64,000 nucleotides of DNA from an uncultured Eubacterium sp. (lineage in GTDB: Bacteria; Bacillota; Clostridia; Lachnospirales; Lachnospiraceae): positions 1-64,000 of the forward strand of contig NZ_CAKRAS010000010.1 in assembly GCF_934295145.1 (NCBI RefSeq). Direction: 5' to 3'. The translations under genes and the position numbers were made by a program. The notes beneath the pieces were generated by a model. That model was not told where the DNA came from. It did no database searches and saw nothing but the letters and a program-made list of their open reading frames with translations. Positions 61,382-64,000 of the stretch are shown here, piece after piece. Positions within the stretch are counted from its first letter, which is position 1, and each line of letters starts with the position of its first letter.

Positions 61382-62071
61382 ATGACGAATTTGTTATCTG
61401 AAGAAAAAAGTCTTCCGCAAAAAATCTCAGAAGACATCATCGAACTTATTTTGGAAGAAAATCTGCAGCCAGGAGATAAATTACCTAATGAAACAATTCT
61501 CTCTGAACGCCTAAATGCAGGAAGAAGTTCTGTACGTGAAGCAATGAAGCTTCTCGCTTCCCGCAATATTGTCACGATACGGCAGGGTTCCGGTACTTAT
61601 ATTGCCTCTTCACCCGGAATGGTGGAAGACCCATTAGGTTTTACTTTTATTGGCAACAAGCAAAAGCTGATTCATGACCTGCTAGAAGTCCGATTTCTTC
61701 TGGAACCTTCTATTGTAGCAATGGCAGCTATACACGCTGACGAAAAAGACATAAAAAAAATCACCGCACTTTGCGATGAAGTAGAAGAACTATTGAGAAA
61801 TCACGAAGACCATACACACACAGATATAGAATTCCATACGGCAATCGCTTTAAGCAGCAAAAACGTTGTTGTTCCAAGACTGATTCCCGTAATCAACAGC
61901 TCTATTCCTCTGTTTGTGGAAACAACTGGCGGTGCACTGTATGAAGAAACCATCGAAACTCACCGCGAGATTGCGGATGCCATTGCTGATCATGATCCTC
62001 TCCGTGCCCAGGATGCCATGTATCTGCATCTGGTTTATAATCGTAAGAGAATTCAGATGACAGAAAAATAA
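61382..62071 (+). CDS. FadR-subfamily GntR regulator, divergent from gntP
   Basis: A 229-residue regulator. The N-terminal winged HTH (about 10-75, LSERLNAGRSSVREAMKLLA and TIRQGSGTYIA) is followed by an all-helical FCD ligand domain (about 90-220, with DIEFHTAIA and ETHREIADAIADHD, which hold metal-binding Asp/His). ATGGAG lies before the ATG. It probably represses the gntP operon until a sugar acid binds. Confidence 0.92.
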   Translation: MTNLLSEEKSLPQKISEDIIELILEENLQPGDKLPNETILSERLNAGRSSVREAMKLLASRNIVTIRQGSGTYIASSPGMVEDPLGFTFIGNKQKLIHDLLEVRFLLEPSIVAMAAIHADEKDIKKITALCDEVEELLRNHEDHTHTDIEFHTAIALSSKNVVVPRLIPVINSSIPLFVETTGGALYEETIETHREIADAIADHDPLRAQDAMYLHLVYNRKRIQMTEK

Positions 62072-62074
62072 GAA

Positions 62075-62097
62075 AGGACTGTCAAAGAGACAGTCCC
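62075..62097. terminator. Terminator between the two FadR-type genes
   Basis: The arms GGACTGTC and GACAGTCC around AAAGA. Convergent genes on both sides may share it. Confidence 0.75.
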
Positions 62098-62111
62098 TAA
62101 AATCTTATGAT

Positions 62112-62837
62112 TTACGGCAGTATATCATGCTCTGCATTGATCAGATGCGTTGTCATCCATTTTGCAGCATCCTCTTCTTTCTGGTTTTTCACTGCAATAT
62201 AAATCTTTTTGTGCACATCCAGGATCAGTTCATAACGCACTTTCTGTGTACTTTTCTTTCCCTGATTCAGGATCTGTGTCAACGATTCACCAAGCACATT
62301 TCTACAAACCTGCAGCATAATAGAATACATACTGTTCTGTGATGCTTCTGCCACAGCCACATGAAACTCCATATCACATTCCATAAATTCCTCTGGATTT
62401 CCGATCGCAGCTTCGGATCTCTGGACAATTTCTTTCATCTTCTCCAGATCTTTCTCTGTCCGTCGGATAGCGGCCAGACGCGCAGCTTCATTTTCTGTCT
62501 GACGTCTGTACTCCAAAATATTTTCAATGCTCAGATGCTTCATCTGAATGATCGTCTCCAAAGACTGTACCGCATTGTCTACATTAATCTCCTGCACAAC
62601 CGCTCCGCTGCTGCCGGAATAAATCTTGATGTAGCCCTCCCGCTCCAACATACGCATTGCTTCACGGATCGTCGGACGGCTCCGATGCATCATTTCCATC
62701 ATCTTACGTTCAGATGGAAGACGCTCCCCCGGATGAATCTCTCCGTCAAAAATCAACTGTCGGATCTGGTTATATATTTCTTCACTGGCCCGTTTTGTCT
62801 GTACAGGCTGCAAATCAATCTGAATTACATTTTTCAT
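62112..62837 (-). CDS. FadR-subfamily GntR regulator, second
   Basis: A 241-residue regulator with N-terminal HTH (PSERKMMEMMHRSRPTIREA, then YIKIYSGSSGAVVQ) and FCD domain (ECDMEFHVAVAEASQN). It is related to, but clearly distinct from, the regulator at 61382. I chose the ATG at 62837, with AAGGGTG upstream. It may control the ECF S component and amidohydrolase genes or a distant locus; the sequence does not say. Confidence 0.9.
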   Translation of the reverse strand: MKNVIQIDLQPVQTKRASEEIYNQIRQLIFDGEIHPGERLPSERKMMEMMHRSRPTIREAMRMLEREGYIKIYSGSSGAVVQEINVDNAVQSLETIIQMKHLSIENILEYRRQTENEAARLAAIRRTEKDLEKMKEIVQRSEAAIGNPEEFMECDMEFHVAVAEASQNSMYSIMLQVCRNVLGESLTQILNQGKKSTQKVRYELILDVHKKIYIAVKNQKEEDAAKWMTTHLINAEHDILP

Positions 62838-62990
62838 AATGTTCACCCTTCCCTGATTACCTTTAAGTAATTATACATATTTAACCAAGCCAGTGCAACA
62901 CCCAAAATATTTTTGTGTACCAAATAATACCAGTCAGGTCCTTCCTGTACAATGACATACCTTATTTTTCACCAAATGGTAAAGCTGTGA

Positions 62991-63010
62991 TCGCAGTTTC
63001 CTATCAAAGA
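62991..63010. repeat. Possible remnant of repeat A
   Basis: GTTTCCTATCAAAGAACAAA resembles the end of the 171-bp element (TTTCCTATCAAACGAAAAA). Only the last 20 bp are recognisable. Confidence 0.3.
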
Positions 63011-63022
63011 ACAAAAACGCAA

Positions 63023-63568
63023 TTAATCTACCATACCGGACAGACGGCCGGCAACGCCTGATTTTTTCAAAAGAATGAAAATAACAAATCCGATCACGAT
63101 ACCTGCGCCTGTCTGGAACGCCAACGCCGGAATCTCGATGATTGCTGTTTTTCCACCGTAAATAGCTGCACGTACCAGTGTATACGCAATGATATGAAGA
63201 ACACCTCCACTGATTGCACCGATCAGAAAAGAGCCTTTTTTGTCTTTCAGAATCTTGTGCATGATCAGTCCCATCACGATTGCCCACATGCATTTAATCA
63301 GCAATGTCGGAACGACCCAGTAAAAATATCCGCCAATGAAATCGGATAAGCCTCCGCCGATAGCACCTGCGATGGCACCTTTTTTCAGGCCAAATAATGC
63401 AACTGTAAGCAGGATCATACAATCTCCCAGATGTACATATCCGCTGATGGTCGGAATTTTAAAAATATAGGTTCCTAAAAATACAAGGGCTGCCATTGCA
63501 GCTGTCACTGTAATATCTACTGTCCGGATCTTCTGTCCGGAATTTGTCACATTTGTCTGTGCACTCAT
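63023..63568 (-). CDS. ECF transporter S component, substrate unknown
   Basis: A 181-residue membrane protein with six likely segments. ITVTAAMAALVFLGTYIF at the N-terminus and GYVHLGDCMILL followed by FGLKKGAIAGAIGGGLSDFIGG are typical of S components that pair with a shared EcfAAT module. I cannot tell the vitamin. AGGAG precedes the ATG. It follows the amidohydrolase gene in the same direction, separated by a pair of hairpin repeats. Confidence 0.85.
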   Translation of the reverse strand: MSAQTNVTNSGQKIRTVDITVTAAMAALVFLGTYIFKIPTISGYVHLGDCMILLTVALFGLKKGAIAGAIGGGLSDFIGGYFYWVVPTLLIKCMWAIVMGLIMHKILKDKKGSFLIGAISGGVLHIIAYTLVRAAIYGGKTAIIEIPALAFQTGAGIVIGFVIFILLKKSGVAGRLSGMVD

Positions 63569-63613
63569 AATTTATCTCCTCTCATTTACCCCCAGAATTC
63601 ACATTCTCTTATC

Positions 63614-63685
63614 AAGCAGATATTCACAATCCGCTTACAACATTTCAGGCAAGCGGATATTCTTAATCCACTCACGCTACTTTGC
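63614..63685 (-). repeat. Hairpin repeat B, diverged double copy
   Basis: AAGCAGATATTCACAATCCG with CTT, then AAGCGGATATTCTTAATCCA with CTCACGCTACTTTGCT. Both have the AAGCGGATATT...AATCCGCTT pairing. They lie right after the amidohydrolase stop codon. Confidence 0.6.
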
Positions 63686-64000
63686 TAAATTGTTTTCAGT
63701 TCCATAAATTTCTTTGCATTGTTATAAAAAACATCCTCCAACTGTGCATCATTTAATCCACAGGAATATACACGCTGAATTTCCACACTTGGATGATGGA
63801 ACGGTGAATCAATTCCAAACATCACCCGTTCACTTCCTACGGTATCATAAGCATTTTTGATCTGACATCCCATAGGCATTCCCGATACTTCCAGGAAAAG
63901 ATTATCATACTTATATGCCATATTCAGGCTGCCTTCAATGTAGACACCATGTCCATGTCCCATATGGATCATGACAGTCGGCACATGTGGATGACGTTCT
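63685..64000 (-). CDS. Amidohydrolase-family protein (3' end only)
   Basis: Only the C-terminal part is inside the window; the frame stays open through the last base shown, so the start lies beyond it. Visible segments are RHPHVPTVMIHMGHGHG, which looks like the metal-binding histidine strand of amidohydrolase-2 proteins, and YDTVGSERVMFGIDSPFHHP, with the typical FGSD-like C-terminal aspartate. Members include decarboxylases and hydrolases. The reaction is unknown. Confidence 0.82.
   Translation of the reverse strand, partial: ERHPHVPTVMIHMGHGHGVYIEGSLNMAYKYDNLFLEVSGMPMGCQIKNAYDTVGSERVMFGIDSPFHHPSVEIQRVYSCGLNDAQLEDVFYNNAKKFMELKTI

Overview
The window looks like chromosome from a low-to-moderate GC anaerobic Firmicute, most likely a gut Lachnospiraceae (Clostridia). 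This rests on AGGAGG-type ribosome sites, a tyrosyl T-box, a TPP riboswitch, an electron-bifurcating lactate dehydrogenase set, TRAP and GntP sugar-acid importers, and the absence of respiratory complexes. I see no rRNA, tRNA, CRISPR array, phage or intact insertion sequence.

Layout. (1) 1-7.4 kb: a zinc-ribbon protein, then a divergent locus. LysR regulator and SufS-type cysteine desulfurase are on the minus strand; a fucose-isomerase-like protein, a small unknown protein, an MFS carrier and SufE are on the plus strand, with two identical LysR boxes between and a multi-hairpin RNA segment before the MFS gene. (2) 7.4-13.7 kb: a Na+/Ca2+ exchanger, MntP, a two-component system, and opposite it a thiol-redox operon (46-residue CXXC protein, NapH-like ferredoxin, TlpA lipoprotein). 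(3) 13.7-20.5 kb: a thiamine operon, TPP riboswitch-thiM-thiE-HAD phosphatase-thiD-cytX-thiW-thiC. It covers pyrimidine synthesis, HMP uptake and thiazole salvage, but has no thiazole synthesis genes. (4) 20.6-24.7 kb: a small charged protein, GltS beside a TAXI binding protein, and tyrS with its T-box.

(5) 24.8-36.4 kb: galacturonate catabolism. TRAP dctPQM, uxaC, a LacI regulator and an EamA permease run one way; uxaA, uxaB, eda and kdgK run the other. Two identical palindromes sit at the two divergent promoters. (6) 36.4-44.9 kb: two AAA-ATPase/PD-(D/E)XK proteins, an acidic Asp/Tyr-rich lipoprotein, a DUF3137-like membrane protein and a MalT-like LuxR regulator. (7) 45.1-48.6 kb: lctBCD-type bifurcating lactate dehydrogenase. 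(8) 49-55.6 kb: a peptide-linked operon (Cys/His-HTH regulator, MFS, an M32 carboxypeptidase homologue that has lost HExxH, MFS, Xaa-Pro dipeptidyl-peptidase). (9) 56-62.8 kb: a second sugar-acid operon (GntP, an HPr-like protein without the phospho-histidine, IlvD/Edd dehydratase, KDG kinase, KDPG aldolase) with two FadR-type regulators. (10) 63-64 kb: an ECF S component and the end of an amidohydrolase gene that runs off the window.

Three families of short structured intergenic repeats are scattered through the window: a 171-bp element at 9.2 and 55.8 kb with decayed relatives, a 39-bp hairpin element mostly just past stop codons, and a hairpin element of about 40 bp. The least explained systems are the SufS/SufE-isomerase locus, the CXXC microprotein redox operon, the dead M32 peptidase operon and the HPr-like protein in the sugar-acid operon.
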